Assembly (NCBI GenBank): GCA_042569785.1
Contig: JBHPGW010000001.1
Location: 47,917 to 111,916 of the forward strand
DNA from: JBHPGW01 sp042569785
GTDB taxonomy: Bacteria; Planctomycetota; Phycisphaerae; Sedimentisphaerales; Anaerobacaceae
Length of the DNA stretch: 64,000 bases
Reading direction: 5' to 3'
This document shows positions 42,480 to 51,541 of the stretch, piece by piece. A program made the translations under genes and the position numbers. The notes below the pieces were generated by a model. That model did no database searches. It was not told the DNA's origin and worked only from the letters and a program-made list of their open reading frames with translations. The number at the start of each line of letters is the position of its first letter. Positions within the stretch are counted from its first letter, which is position 1.

Positions 42480-42784
42480 GTTTGCAGTTTGGATGTTGGG
42501 CAGGAAAAATTGTTTAAAACTAAATTCAGCCATAGGAAGTGGCGTAGGATATGTAAAAATGCAGGACTATTAGATTTGAAGTTTCATGATTTGAGGAAAT
42601 ATGCCGAGCTCGGCATAATCGGAAAACATTTTGCTCTTTGCTAGCTCAAAATGGCGTATCGACTGCAGTGACACAGAGACTACTGGAACATTCTTCACCC
42701 AACCTAACAAGCAAGGTATATACAAACGTCGATCCTGTTTTAAGAAGTGCCGTCGAGCAATTGCCGGTTGGGGAATGGCTGTAA
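42480..42784 (+). pseudogene. Tyrosine recombinase (integrase) remnant, frameshifted
   Basis: A first frame gives KFSHRKWRRICKNAGLLDL, then KFHDLRK, the HxxR box of a tyrosine recombinase. It then runs into AELGIIGKHFALC and a stop. In another frame, starting about 42641, follow LAQNGVSTAVTQRLLEHSS (second His) and SKVYTNVDPVLRSAV with the catalytic Tyr, ending LPVGEWL. The N-terminal half is missing. It is an inactive integrase C terminus, marking past mobility at the magnetosome cluster edge. Confidence 0.75.
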
Positions 42785-42815
42785 AATAATATTTACAACT
42801 TCACAAAAGTGTTTT

Positions 42816-43265
42816 TTACGAGTTACCGTTATTTTCTGTATTGTTGTGAGAACCGCCATGTGTGACTATGCTTACTTTAGAGCCTTCGGCTGGGATACTG
42901 GGGAAACATACCCTGAATCGTTGCAGGCTTTGGCCTCTACCTGTAATGCGTCTGGGGACATGGACATCTGACGAACGAGATTCGTCTATGATAGTTCCAT
43001 CAGGCGATTGTATTGTAATATCCACATGTGTTTTGATGGGCAAGCCGACAGTGTCACTGCGTCTTAGGACACCGGTTACTACGAAACCATCTTCATCTTC
43101 GTAGGCATCGCTCCAAGCGATATAGACCTTTCCCGTGGTGTGTTGCTCTAAACTGAGCACACCAGCATCTACAAGGTCTACCCTATCTGTGGCACAGCCT
43201 GAGATAACTATAGTCACTATACCAAAGACCATTACTGCTACCGATTTCAATATTTTCTTTTCCAT
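42816..43265 (-). CDS. Putative lipoprotein beside RND efflux operon
   Basis: 149 residues with a lipoprotein signal (VFGIVTIVISGC, lipobox Cys at about 25). The mature part looks like an all-beta domain (GKVYIAWSDAYEDEDGFVVT, VDITIQSPDGTII) and ends His/Asn-rich (HGGSHNNTENNGNS). No family was recognised. It lies 23 bases after the RND pump gene on the same strand and has AGGAG before the ATG, so it probably belongs to that operon as a periplasmic accessory. Confidence 0.65.
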   Translation of the reverse strand: MEKKILKSVAVMVFGIVTIVISGCATDRVDLVDAGVLSLEQHTTGKVYIAWSDAYEDEDGFVVTGVLRRSDTVGLPIKTHVDITIQSPDGTIIDESRSSDVHVPRRITGRGQSLQRFRVCFPSIPAEGSKVSIVTHGGSHNNTENNGNS

Positions 43266-43288
43266 AATACAATCTCCTAAAAAATCTG

Positions 43289-46200
43289 TTATTCATTTAT
43301 TTTAATCGCAAACCATTGGTAAAAGGCTGGAATTACAAAAAGCGTGAGCAAGGTTGCCGATGTCAGACCAAATACTACCACCGCAGCTAATGGCCTTTGA
43401 ACTTCGGAACCGATGCCGCTTGACAAAAGCAGAGGCATCAGTCCCAGTACCGTAGTTGTTGCCGTCATTAATACAGGACGCAGACGCTGAAGGGCTCCTG
43501 TTATTATGGCCTCTTCGATTTCTATGCCCTCTGTTCGTAGTTGATTTATACAGCTTACAAGGACCATACCATTTTGTACCGCGATACCAAACAGGGCGAT
43601 AAATCCGACGGCTGCAGGGACTGACAAATACTCTCGGGCAAGGAAAAGTCCGAGTATTCCACCAATCAAAGCTAACGGGACGTTTATTATTATAAGCAGG
43701 GCCTGACCTACAGAGCCGAATGTCAGGCACAGTATCAGGAACACTACAGTGATGACCATAGGCACAATAATTTTAAGGCGAGCCATAGCCCTTTGCTGGT
43801 TTTCAAACTGTCCGCCATATTCGACATAATATCCGGGAGGCAGTTCGATGTTATTGGCAATACTTTTCTTAATATCAGCGACAACGCTTCCTAAATCTCT
43901 GCCTCGTACATTACCCTGGATAACCCAGCGTCGTTGATTCTTTTCACGATTTATCTGGATAGGCCCGATTACTTCTTTAATCTGAGCAACCTGTTTTAAT
44001 GGCACGAGACTTCCATTTTCAGCATGGACCAGCAAATCTTCGATAACCTTAGGGTCGGACCTGTAAGGTTCCTGATAGCGAACATGAATTCCAAAACGGC
44101 GAATGTTGAGATATATGTTATCTATCACCTCGCCGCCGATAGCCAGTTCTACGAGTTCCAGGATTTCACTGACATTTATTCCGTATCGGGAACACGCTTG
44201 GCGATCTGCTATGATCTGGATTTGCGGCTGACCGAAACTTTGCTCGACGGCAAGATCCACCAGACCGGGGATATTGTCAATGGAGTTACGAATTTCCTGG
44301 GCCTTGGATTTGAGCACATCCAGGTCTTCACCGAAGAGTTTTACAGCCACCTGTGCCTTGATACCGCTGAGCAACTCATCAAAGGCGTTCTGGATCGGCT
44401 GAGTGAAATTCAACTGAACGCCGGGATAATTCGATAGCGTTTTGTTCAGAGCTTCAATCAGGTCTTTCTTGCTTTTATAAGTCGGCCAGTTCTCCCGCTC
44501 TTTCAACCCTATGTGGATTTCGGCGTAGTTAACAGGGTGCGGATGGCTACCTGCCTCGGGCCTGCCTACGCGAGATATCACCTCTTCAACTTCTCCAAAA
44601 GCTATGATTTTCTTTTCAAGGACCTGGATTACTTCGACACCTTTTTCAAGTGAAATCGATGGTGCCATAGTAACGCCAATCAGGATTGAACCCTCTTCAA
44701 GGGTTGGGATGAATTCGGTACCGAGTAATGGCATAAGTGAAATGCTGCAAACAAAAGCAATAAGGACACCCCATAGAACTTTTTTCCTATTACTAATTGC
44801 CCATATAAGCCATGGTCGATAAAACTTTTTAAGTTTTGTCACCAGTATGAATTCTTTGTGTCTGCCCGCTTTAAGCAGATAAGTGCACAACGCCGGTGCT
44901 GCCACAACCGCAACGATCAAAGAGCCGAACAAAGCAAAACAGAGTGTAAAAGCCATAGGTGAAAACATTTTGCCTTCGACACCCTTAAGGCTGAAAATGG
45001 GCAGAAATACCGTGATTATAATTATGATAGAAAAAATAATCGGTCGGCTGACCTCCTTGGCAGATTCAAAAATGATGTCGGTTTTCTTTCGCAAAGTGTC
45101 AACATTGGCATTCAAATGACGGTATATATTCTCCACCATCACGATGGCACCATCACCGAGCATGCCGATACCAATGGCGATACCACCTAAGGACATCAGA
45201 TTTGCCGAGATACCCATCAGTCGCATGAAGATTATTGACACCAGTGTACACAGCGGCAGTGCAAGCGAGACAATAAAAGCAGAACGGAAGTTTCCAAGAA
45301 AACAAAATAAAACTATTATGACCAGCACAGCCCCCTGCAAGAGAGCCTTTTTGACAGTCCATGTCGCCTGTCGCACGAGTTCAGCCTGTTCGTAATAAGG
45401 CACTAAAGTCACGCCTTCAGGCAAAGAGGCCTGCACCTCAGGGATCTTGGCATATAAACTTTCAATAACCTTAGAGGTGTTCTGGCCATAAAGCTGAAGA
45501 ACCATGCCGGAGACAACTTCTTCGTTGCCATTGCGGGATACAACTCCGCGACGTATCTGTTTGCCGTAATCTACCTCTGCCAAATCGCCGATTTTGATCG
45601 GCATGCCTTCAATAACTTTAACATGAATATTTCTTATGTCATCAAGGTCCTGCAAAAGCCCGATACCTCTGACAAGATATTCTTCGCTGCCCATCAGCAT
45701 AAATTGTCCACCTGCGTTGTTGTTGTTTTCCCTGACCGAGGCTACAACTTCTTCCAGACTGATTTTATATTTGTTCAGAGCATGGGGGTTTATCCGGATT
45801 TGATATTGAAGGACATGCCCGCCAATCGAAAGGATATCTGTTATGCCAGGAACAGTCTGCAACTGATATTTGACGACCCAGTCATTTATCTCACGAAGAT
45901 ATGTAGTTGGATCCTTTCCGTCTGTATCAACATCAGGCTCAAGAGTTAAATAATAGATAAATATTTGTCCTAAGCCCGTAGAGATTGGGCCCAATGCAGG
46001 CGGTTCGTGCATTTCGGGTAGTTGAGCCAATGCTTCATTGAGCCTTTCGGATACGATCTGGCGTGCAAAGTAGATATCGACGTCATCTTCAAAGTAAACG
46101 TATATAACAGCCATCCCAAAAGCGGATGTGCTTTTTATCTGTTTGACACCGGGCAAGCCATTCATTGACGACTCGATGGGAAAGGTTATCAAACGCTCTA

Positions 46201-46381
46201 CCTCTTCAGGTGCCATACCATGGGCTTCAGCGAAAACCGGCACCATTACAGGGGATATGTCGGGAAAGGCATCGACCGGCAGTTGAGAGTATTGGTATAT
46301 CCCCAACACCGTTGTTGCTATAATGCCGAGAATAACAAAAAATCTGTACCGAAGAGAAATATCCACAATTTTCTTATGCAT
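43289..46381 (-). CDS. CzcA/CusA-type heavy-metal RND efflux pump
   Basis: 1030 residues, 12 TM helices in the HME-RND arrangement: N-terminal LSLRYRF...PVDAFPDISPVMV, FGMAVIYVYFEDDVDIYFARQ, then GGIAIGIGMLGDGAIVMVEN in TM4 and IALFGIAVQNGMVLVS near the end. The pump expels divalent or monovalent metals (Zn/Co/Cd or Cu/Ag) from the periplasm through an adaptor and TolC-type channel, both encoded just upstream. The exact metal is not assigned. It is the third gene of a TolC-adaptor-pump operon. Confidence 0.9.
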   Translation of the reverse strand: MHKKIVDISLRYRFFVILGIIATTVLGIYQYSQLPVDAFPDISPVMVPVFAEAHGMAPEEVERLITFPIESSMNGLPGVKQIKSTSAFGMAVIYVYFEDDVDIYFARQIVSERLNEALAQLPEMHEPPALGPISTGLGQIFIYYLTLEPDVDTDGKDPTTYLREINDWVVKYQLQTVPGITDILSIGGHVLQYQIRINPHALNKYKISLEEVVASVRENNNNAGGQFMLMGSEEYLVRGIGLLQDLDDIRNIHVKVIEGMPIKIGDLAEVDYGKQIRRGVVSRNGNEEVVSGMVLQLYGQNTSKVIESLYAKIPEVQASLPEGVTLVPYYEQAELVRQATWTVKKALLQGAVLVIIVLFCFLGNFRSAFIVSLALPLCTLVSIIFMRLMGISANLMSLGGIAIGIGMLGDGAIVMVENIYRHLNANVDTLRKKTDIIFESAKEVSRPIIFSIIIIITVFLPIFSLKGVEGKMFSPMAFTLCFALFGSLIVAVVAAPALCTYLLKAGRHKEFILVTKLKKFYRPWLIWAISNRKKVLWGVLIAFVCSISLMPLLGTEFIPTLEEGSILIGVTMAPSISLEKGVEVIQVLEKKIIAFGEVEEVISRVGRPEAGSHPHPVNYAEIHIGLKERENWPTYKSKKDLIEALNKTLSNYPGVQLNFTQPIQNAFDELLSGIKAQVAVKLFGEDLDVLKSKAQEIRNSIDNIPGLVDLAVEQSFGQPQIQIIADRQACSRYGINVSEILELVELAIGGEVIDNIYLNIRRFGIHVRYQEPYRSDPKVIEDLLVHAENGSLVPLKQVAQIKEVIGPIQINREKNQRRWVIQGNVRGRDLGSVVADIKKSIANNIELPPGYYVEYGGQFENQQRAMARLKIIVPMVITVVFLILCLTFGSVGQALLIIINVPLALIGGILGLFLAREYLSVPAAVGFIALFGIAVQNGMVLVSCINQLRTEGIEIEEAIITGALQRLRPVLMTATTTVLGLMPLLLSSGIGSEVQRPLAAVVVFGLTSATLLTLFVIPAFYQWFAIKINE

Positions 46382-46395
46382 AGAAATATTCCTTT

Positions 46396-47649
46396 TTAAT
46401 GACCATGGCCGGCATGACTATCGATCGAACTGGTGGCTATTTTAGCCTTAAGTTCAAAAGCTCCTTTTGTGACATATTGCTGGCCAGAATAGAGTCCTGA
46501 AGTAACTTGAACGAAACCGGCATTGGATTGCCCAAGGTTTACAAAGGCCGGTTCAAAACCATGTTCATCCTTAGTGAAAACACATTTTTTACCATCGAGA
46601 TTCTGGACGGCGTCTTTGGAAACGATTACACCTGCTTCAACGTTATCTATCGTAACCTTGGCGGTGACAAAAAGGCCGGGACGAAAGACCCCTGTGCTGT
46701 TTGGTAATACAACTCTTGCAAGTGCTGTTCTGGATTCTGCACCAACAACAGGGCCGACGTAGCTGATTGTGGCTTCAGTATCTGGTATCGTTTGGTCCGC
46801 TGATATTATGACCTTTTGACCTTTTTTGACTTTCACAAGGTCTTTGGGGTAAACATGCAAATCAACCCAGACACTGCTTAAGTCAGCAACTACAAAAACA
46901 TCTGCATCATCACTTACAAGCTCCCCTAAGGTGATATGTTTATCAATAACGGTGCCGTCAAACGGTGCTGTTATCTCAAATTTAGTGAGCCCGCTTTCCT
47001 GCTCCAAAGGCAGCTTCTCAAGATACTCTTGGCTAAAACCTATGGCATGGAGTTTTTGCTCGACACTACGCATTTCGATCTTAGCTTCGGCAAAACCCTT
47101 TTTCGCATCGAGATAATCCTGCTCAGAAGAAATTTTCTCTTTCCATAGTTTCTCTTCACGTTCAAATATTGTTTTTGCTAAATCGTAACGTTCGATTGCA
47201 GCTAAGTATCCGGCTTTTGCATCTGCCAGGTCACGGCTTCTTATCATAGCCATGACCTCTCCGGCTTTTACAGCATCACCCAATTTTTTCTTAACTTCGC
47301 TAACAACACCTGATACGCGGGGAACAATATGGGCCATACGGTCAGCATTTACAGCCACTTCTCCAGGCAGATTTACATAAACATCAATTTTGCCGCTAAT
47401 TGCGGTGGCAAGCTCTATGCCGAGTTCCTTGATTTGCTCTTTACTCAGTTCTATAACCAGCCCCTCTTCATGTCCATCTTCATCCTCATGCCCCTCTTCA
47501 TGCTCCTCTTCATGCTCATCATGTTCTTCGAGTTGGGCATGATCATCTCCATCACAATCGGTATGGCCTGAATCAGATTTGAAAATAACCAGAGCAAGTA
47601 TGCCCACCAAAAGAACAATCGCTATTGTTATCGCTTTTTTATACTTCAT
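46396..47649 (-). CDS. RND periplasmic adaptor with His-rich N terminus (CzcB-like)
   Basis: 417 residues. N-terminal TM/signal, a His/Glu/Asp-rich stretch (residues about 32-66, repeats of HEEE, EEHDEH and HEDEDGHEEG) that likely binds metal, then lipoyl and alpha-hairpin domains (NADRMAHIVPRVSGVVSEVKK, KITAPFDG-like FEITAPFDGTVIDKH) and a HAGHGH C terminus. It bridges the RND pump and the outer-membrane channel. Its start overlaps the tolC stop. Confidence 0.9.
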   Translation of the reverse strand: MKYKKAITIAIVLLVGILALVIFKSDSGHTDCDGDDHAQLEEHDEHEEEHEEGHEDEDGHEEGLVIELSKEQIKELGIELATAISGKIDVYVNLPGEVAVNADRMAHIVPRVSGVVSEVKKKLGDAVKAGEVMAMIRSRDLADAKAGYLAAIERYDLAKTIFEREEKLWKEKISSEQDYLDAKKGFAEAKIEMRSVEQKLHAIGFSQEYLEKLPLEQESGLTKFEITAPFDGTVIDKHITLGELVSDDADVFVVADLSSVWVDLHVYPKDLVKVKKGQKVIISADQTIPDTEATISYVGPVVGAESRTALARVVLPNSTGVFRPGLFVTAKVTIDNVEAGVIVSKDAVQNLDGKKCVFTKDEHGFEPAFVNLGQSNAGFVQVTSGLYSGQQYVTKGAFELKAKIATSSIDSHAGHGH

Positions 47650-49028
47650 TTTGACCCCTCTTTTGAAATATTAATGCCCTCAATTGGACTTCCAATCAAA
47701 CGTTCGACGTCAGTTTTAGCGGTATGGAAAGAAGCAATGGCATCTATATATCGAGCTTTTGCTTCGAACAAAGTCCGCTGTGCGTCAAGGACATGCAGAT
47801 AATCCAGCTTGCCCTGGCTGTAGCCTGTCCTGGAAGCCTGGAAAACACTTTCCGCTCCCTGTAATACGTTTTTATTTAGTTCTGTTGCCTCGGTATATGA
47901 ATTGGAAAGTTCCTGATAAGCCTTAACTAATTCCATTTGTACTCTGGAATAAGCTACTCTCTGTTCTTCCCTGGCCCTGGCAAGTGCGTAAGCCGCTTCC
48001 AGTTTACCGCCCTGATTTCTATCTGAGATTGGCAGGGGAATGGAAATGCCAAATACTATTGCATTATCATCTGTTTCATTGGACCGCTTCATACCACCGC
48101 TAAGCGTGATATCGGAAATAGCCTTGGCTTTTTCCAACTCTAAAGAGGCTTTACCTTTATCAATTTCCAAGGCCCATCGTGCAATATCCGGATTCTGTGA
48201 AATTAAATTAGTCAATTGATTGATCGATGGTAATGGTGTCAGCGAATCAAGCTTACCTGCAACACTATCAAACCTGGGTTTTTGCCCGGCCCATGTAGAT
48301 GCCAGTTGCTTACGAGCAAATTCAAGATTCCCCGCAGCCTGTGAATACTGTATCTTAACATTCGAATAGGCTACAGCGGCCTTGGTCTTTTCCAACGGCG
48401 AATCTTTGCCCGCATCAACTCTCTTGGCAACAGTGTCCACCAGTTCTTCAGATAATTGCAGTAGTTCTTTAGTTAGTTTAAACCGCTGTTGTGCGGCCAA
48501 TACCTCAATAAATGCCTTGGTAACTTCGGTAAATACGTCCATCCGTTTAGCCTCATAATCCAATCCTGCCAGTTCCTTTTCCAGTGAAGCTACTTTTACC
48601 CGCTTCTTTACTTTGTTCCCCATTTCTATTAACTGACTTAATGCAATCGTTGTTTCTGCAGCATCAAAACCGCTGCGATCACCGGGCCCGCCAACTTCTT
48701 CAACTTCGACCTCAAGTTCCGGATTCGTCCAAAGGCTTGCCTGCAATTGCCTTGCCTCTGAGATACGAATATCCCATGAAAAAGCTTTTAGTTCCGGATT
48801 ATGCATCAATGCTAAAGCCAAAGCTTTACGCAAAGTGATAACGCCGGTTGGCTCAACAATTCCAGGGACTTCTGTAGCTTCCATCGGTTTGACGGGAGGC
48901 TGGAAAATGCTGAATTCCTGTCCCAACAACTGAGGCTGGGGTAATGCAACTTCATTGCCGTGCTCCATACAACCTGAAACGCCAAGCGCAAAAAGCATAA
49001 TTAAGAACGACAAAAATCTTATACACAT
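47646..49028 (-). CDS. TolC-family outer membrane channel (CzcC-like)
   Basis: 460 residues with a lipoprotein-type signal (ALGVSGC). Two outer-membrane efflux repeats of long alpha-helices: LALALMHNPELKAF, LWTNPELEVEVEEVGGPG, and in the second half DLRARAREEQ-type helices (YALARAREEQRVAYSRVQ, GYSQGKLDYLHVLDAQRTLF). It forms the outer-membrane exit of the metal pump. It is first of the three efflux genes. Confidence 0.9.
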   Translation of the reverse strand: MCIRFLSFLIMLFALGVSGCMEHGNEVALPQPQLLGQEFSIFQPPVKPMEATEVPGIVEPTGVITLRKALALALMHNPELKAFSWDIRISEARQLQASLWTNPELEVEVEEVGGPGDRSGFDAAETTIALSQLIEMGNKVKKRVKVASLEKELAGLDYEAKRMDVFTEVTKAFIEVLAAQQRFKLTKELLQLSEELVDTVAKRVDAGKDSPLEKTKAAVAYSNVKIQYSQAAGNLEFARKQLASTWAGQKPRFDSVAGKLDSLTPLPSINQLTNLISQNPDIARWALEIDKGKASLELEKAKAISDITLSGGMKRSNETDDNAIVFGISIPLPISDRNQGGKLEAAYALARAREEQRVAYSRVQMELVKAYQELSNSYTEATELNKNVLQGAESVFQASRTGYSQGKLDYLHVLDAQRTLFEAKARYIDAIASFHTAKTDVERLIGSPIEGINISKEGSK

Positions 49029-49173
49029 TACAGTAATCCTAAATATTTAACTTCTAAATTTGGGTCCTTCCGACACACTCTAATTGACAGAGTATCAGAA
49101 GAATGCGATTATCTGGCCATTTACAGTAAATATTTTGTAAAAATGGCAGAAAAAGAAATGTCTTTTTGGTGGA

Positions 49174-49611
49174 TCACACCATCAGGATCACTGTGCGCAG
49201 AGAGGTAAAGTAAGAAGTGGCCTCAAAGGTACTTGAAGCCAAATTATATGCACCAAAGTTGAACTCCTCGGCAAGTACAATCACGTTTGCCGCTGGAGCA
49301 GGAAATGTGGAATTCAACTGTTTAGACACGCGGGAAATCTTTGCTAAGCTAATGGAAATCGGGACATCTACGCATGGCTCACAATGCTTGTCTTTTACAT
49401 GATCAGACTGGTAGGAAAGCTGGTTTTGATCTGTAGGTTGAGAATGAGCATGGTCGTCGCACCGTTCGTGAAAAGCAGATTTGATCTCACTCCGGCCGTC
49501 CGAGCCAAAACATAGCACGGCCCCGTGTGTTAAATTGCCAAACATTAGAAGGCAGATAAGCACAACAAAACATTTTTTGTATATCTGTTTACGGGCTATT
49601 TTCACAGTCAT
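49174..49611 (-). CDS. Secreted His/Cys-rich protein upstream of metal efflux
   Basis: 145 residues with a signal peptide (CFVVLICLLMFGNLTHG). The mature part holds HERCDDHAHSQ and DHVKDKHCEPCVDVPI, likely metal-binding. Similar small secreted proteins often precede czc/cus-type operons; I know no defined function. It is the first gene in the efflux group, 145 bases before the tolC gene; that gap is AT-rich with no clear feature. Confidence 0.65.
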   Translation of the reverse strand: MTVKIARKQIYKKCFVVLICLLMFGNLTHGAVLCFGSDGRSEIKSAFHERCDDHAHSQPTDQNQLSYQSDHVKDKHCEPCVDVPISISLAKISRVSKQLNSTFPAPAANVIVLAEEFNFGAYNLASSTFEATSYFTSLRTVILMV

Positions 49612-49722
49612 TCCATCATGTTACCGTTTTCAAGCTCAAAACGCAAGGTTTAAGTGCTGCTTTGCACAAAAAGGCTTACTCAGCTTACGTTTCGCTCTCA
49701 TAAAAGTTCATTGCCAATGCAA

Positions 49723-50295
49723 TTATATATTTGAAAAAAACAAGTGTTCCAGAAGGATTTTTGTTCCTATGGCAAGCAAAATCAATCCACCAAGGGCTTC
49801 GATTCCAGTCTCGAAAAAGTGCCCAAAACTCTTGCCGATATAAAAACCCATATACGAAAGAACAAAGGTTATCACGCCAATAATTATTACGGCTATGGCA
49901 AGGGAGCCAGCCAAAAGGAACGAGAAAGTAATACCAACAGCAAGTGCGTCAATACTGGTGGCGAGAGCCAATACTAAAAGCATAGCTGCACTTAGTGTGC
50001 CGGTCTGTTTTTGAGCATGTTTTATTTTGAAAGATTCGTATATCATCTTACCGCCTATAAATGCCAACAAGATAAATGCTATCCAATGGTCATAGTCTCT
50101 GATAAATCCTCTCAGTGTCAAACCCGCAAGCCAGCCCACAATAGGCATAATCGCCTGAAAACCGCCGAAAGCAAATGCCATTCTGAACGCATGATTGCTT
50201 CCCGGTTTTTTATATGTTGCCCCGGTTGCGACGGAGACAGCAAAAGCATCCATCGCAAGGCCGAGTGCTATTACTATTATTGTTATTAAATTCAT
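49723..50295 (-). CDS. mntP: MntP manganese efflux pump
   Basis: 190 residues, six TM helices, DUF204/MntP family: LGLAMDAFAVSVATGATY (Asp in TM1), FGGFQAIMPIVGWLAG, then LALATSIDALAVGITFSF in the second half. It exports Mn(II). Its C-terminal AIGTKILLEHLFF is echoed in the permease remnant at 41605. Its place near Zn/Co-type efflux genes fits a metal-defence segment. Confidence 0.9.
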   Translation of the reverse strand: MNLITIIVIALGLAMDAFAVSVATGATYKKPGSNHAFRMAFAFGGFQAIMPIVGWLAGLTLRGFIRDYDHWIAFILLAFIGGKMIYESFKIKHAQKQTGTLSAAMLLVLALATSIDALAVGITFSFLLAGSLAIAVIIIGVITFVLSYMGFYIGKSFGHFFETGIEALGGLILLAIGTKILLEHLFFSNI

Positions 50296-50322
50296 TGTAA
50301 CTGCACAATTTCAAGTAGAGTT

Positions 50323-50796
50323 TTAACGTTTTTCTATTGGCAACTTCGGTATATCGCATTTGATATCACATTCAGTGTCGCATGACTTCAGGCTTTGGCC
50401 ACGGCCTTGCCCTCTGCCTTGTTCTATAACTTCGGGTTTTACAAGGTAAGGGAAAGCAAAGAGAATTATCGTTACCACAAGAAGAATCAGTGCGGTAATC
50501 CAGCGGGCGAAACGATTTGTTATCAATCTGCGATAAATCCCTAAAACCATCTGCCAGTGAAGGACAATATGTAATACAAGCAAACCAATAAAAGCCAGGC
50601 CGATTATAAAATGAATTGTTCCCCACTGGTGCCGATCCATTTCCCAGAAAAACAGGCTCACATTTCGCTCGTAAATCTCCCAACGCTTGTAGCCTGGAAC
50701 CAGAACATATTTTATTAAAAATCCGATTCCCGTAATTGCGGCAAGGCCCAGCAACAGCAACGCATCAATAATCAGGTTAAGTTTAGCTCTTTTCAT
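50323..50796 (-). CDS. DUF4405 membrane protein
   Basis: 157 residues. Three TM helices; DRHQWGTIHFIIGLAFIGLLVLHIVLHW carries the conserved His pairs of DUF4405, a family related to haem b-binding membrane proteins. A role in electron transfer is possible. The C-terminal CDTECDIKCDIPKLPIEK is Cys-rich. It follows the CcdA gene in the same direction. Confidence 0.75.
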   Translation of the reverse strand: MKRAKLNLIIDALLLLGLAAITGIGFLIKYVLVPGYKRWEIYERNVSLFFWEMDRHQWGTIHFIIGLAFIGLLVLHIVLHWQMVLGIYRRLITNRFARWITALILLVVTIILFAFPYLVKPEVIEQGRGQGRGQSLKSCDTECDIKCDIPKLPIEKR

Positions 50797-50839
50797 AACT
50801 GTCCCCTTTTTGTTTATTTGAATACCGGGTAGTTATATT

Positions 50840-51538
50840 TTAAGGAGCGGCGTAGACAAGATAAATACCTGCCAGCAATACCAGTACACCGCATATTTTC
50901 TTCAAGATTATAGATCCTTTTGACTTTTCATTCCAGTTCATATAACGCTGAACAAGTTCAGTGCATGTCCCGGCCAAGATAATAACCGAGCAATGGCCAA
51001 TACCATAAACGAGCAATAACAGAACTCCGTAAGCAAGATTGGTCGAAGCCAGTTTGAAAGTAATGCCGAGCATCGGTGCCATATATGCGAAAGTGCAGGG
51101 ACCAAGTGCTATCCCAAATACCAGGCCAAGTATAAAGGCTGCGAACATTCCTTTACGCTTCATTCCAACCTGCCCCAGCCCGCTCCAGGGAATTGGTATC
51201 ACTCCTAAAAGGTGTAGCCCGACTATAAAGAAAATCAGAGCCACAAAAAAGTTTCCATATTTGCCAACATCACCCATCATCCTGCCTGCGGCAGCGGTTA
51301 TTACACCGATAACTGCAATGGTTATCAGGATACCCGCCGCAAAAAACGTGGAAATCCAAAAAGCTCTCTTTGTAGAGATTCTTCCCTGCTCGTCGATAAA
51401 TCCGACGATTAGCGGAATGCTGGCCAGATGACAAGGACTTAACAGAATACTCAATATACCCCAAATAAGAGATGCAGGAAGAGCAATAAACCAAGCTTGT
51501 TCAACTGCTCTGGTAAGTTGTGTAAAAATTTCCGGCAT
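50840..51538 (-). CDS. CcdA-type thiol electron transporter
   Basis: 232 residues, six TM helices of the CcdA/DsbD family: GILSILLSPCHLASIPLIVGF (first Cys), FGIALGPCTFAYMAPMLG (second Cys). It passes electrons from cytoplasmic thioredoxin to the periplasm. The two downstream-acting thioredoxin-like genes just upstream are likely partners. It starts 3 bases after the preceding stop. Confidence 0.85.
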   Translation of the reverse strand: MPEIFTQLTRAVEQAWFIALPASLIWGILSILLSPCHLASIPLIVGFIDEQGRISTKRAFWISTFFAAGILITIAVIGVITAAAGRMMGDVGKYGNFFVALIFFIVGLHLLGVIPIPWSGLGQVGMKRKGMFAAFILGLVFGIALGPCTFAYMAPMLGITFKLASTNLAYGVLLLLVYGIGHCSVIILAGTCTELVQRYMNWNEKSKGSIILKKICGVLVLLAGIYLVYAAP

Positions 51539-51541
51539 AAT

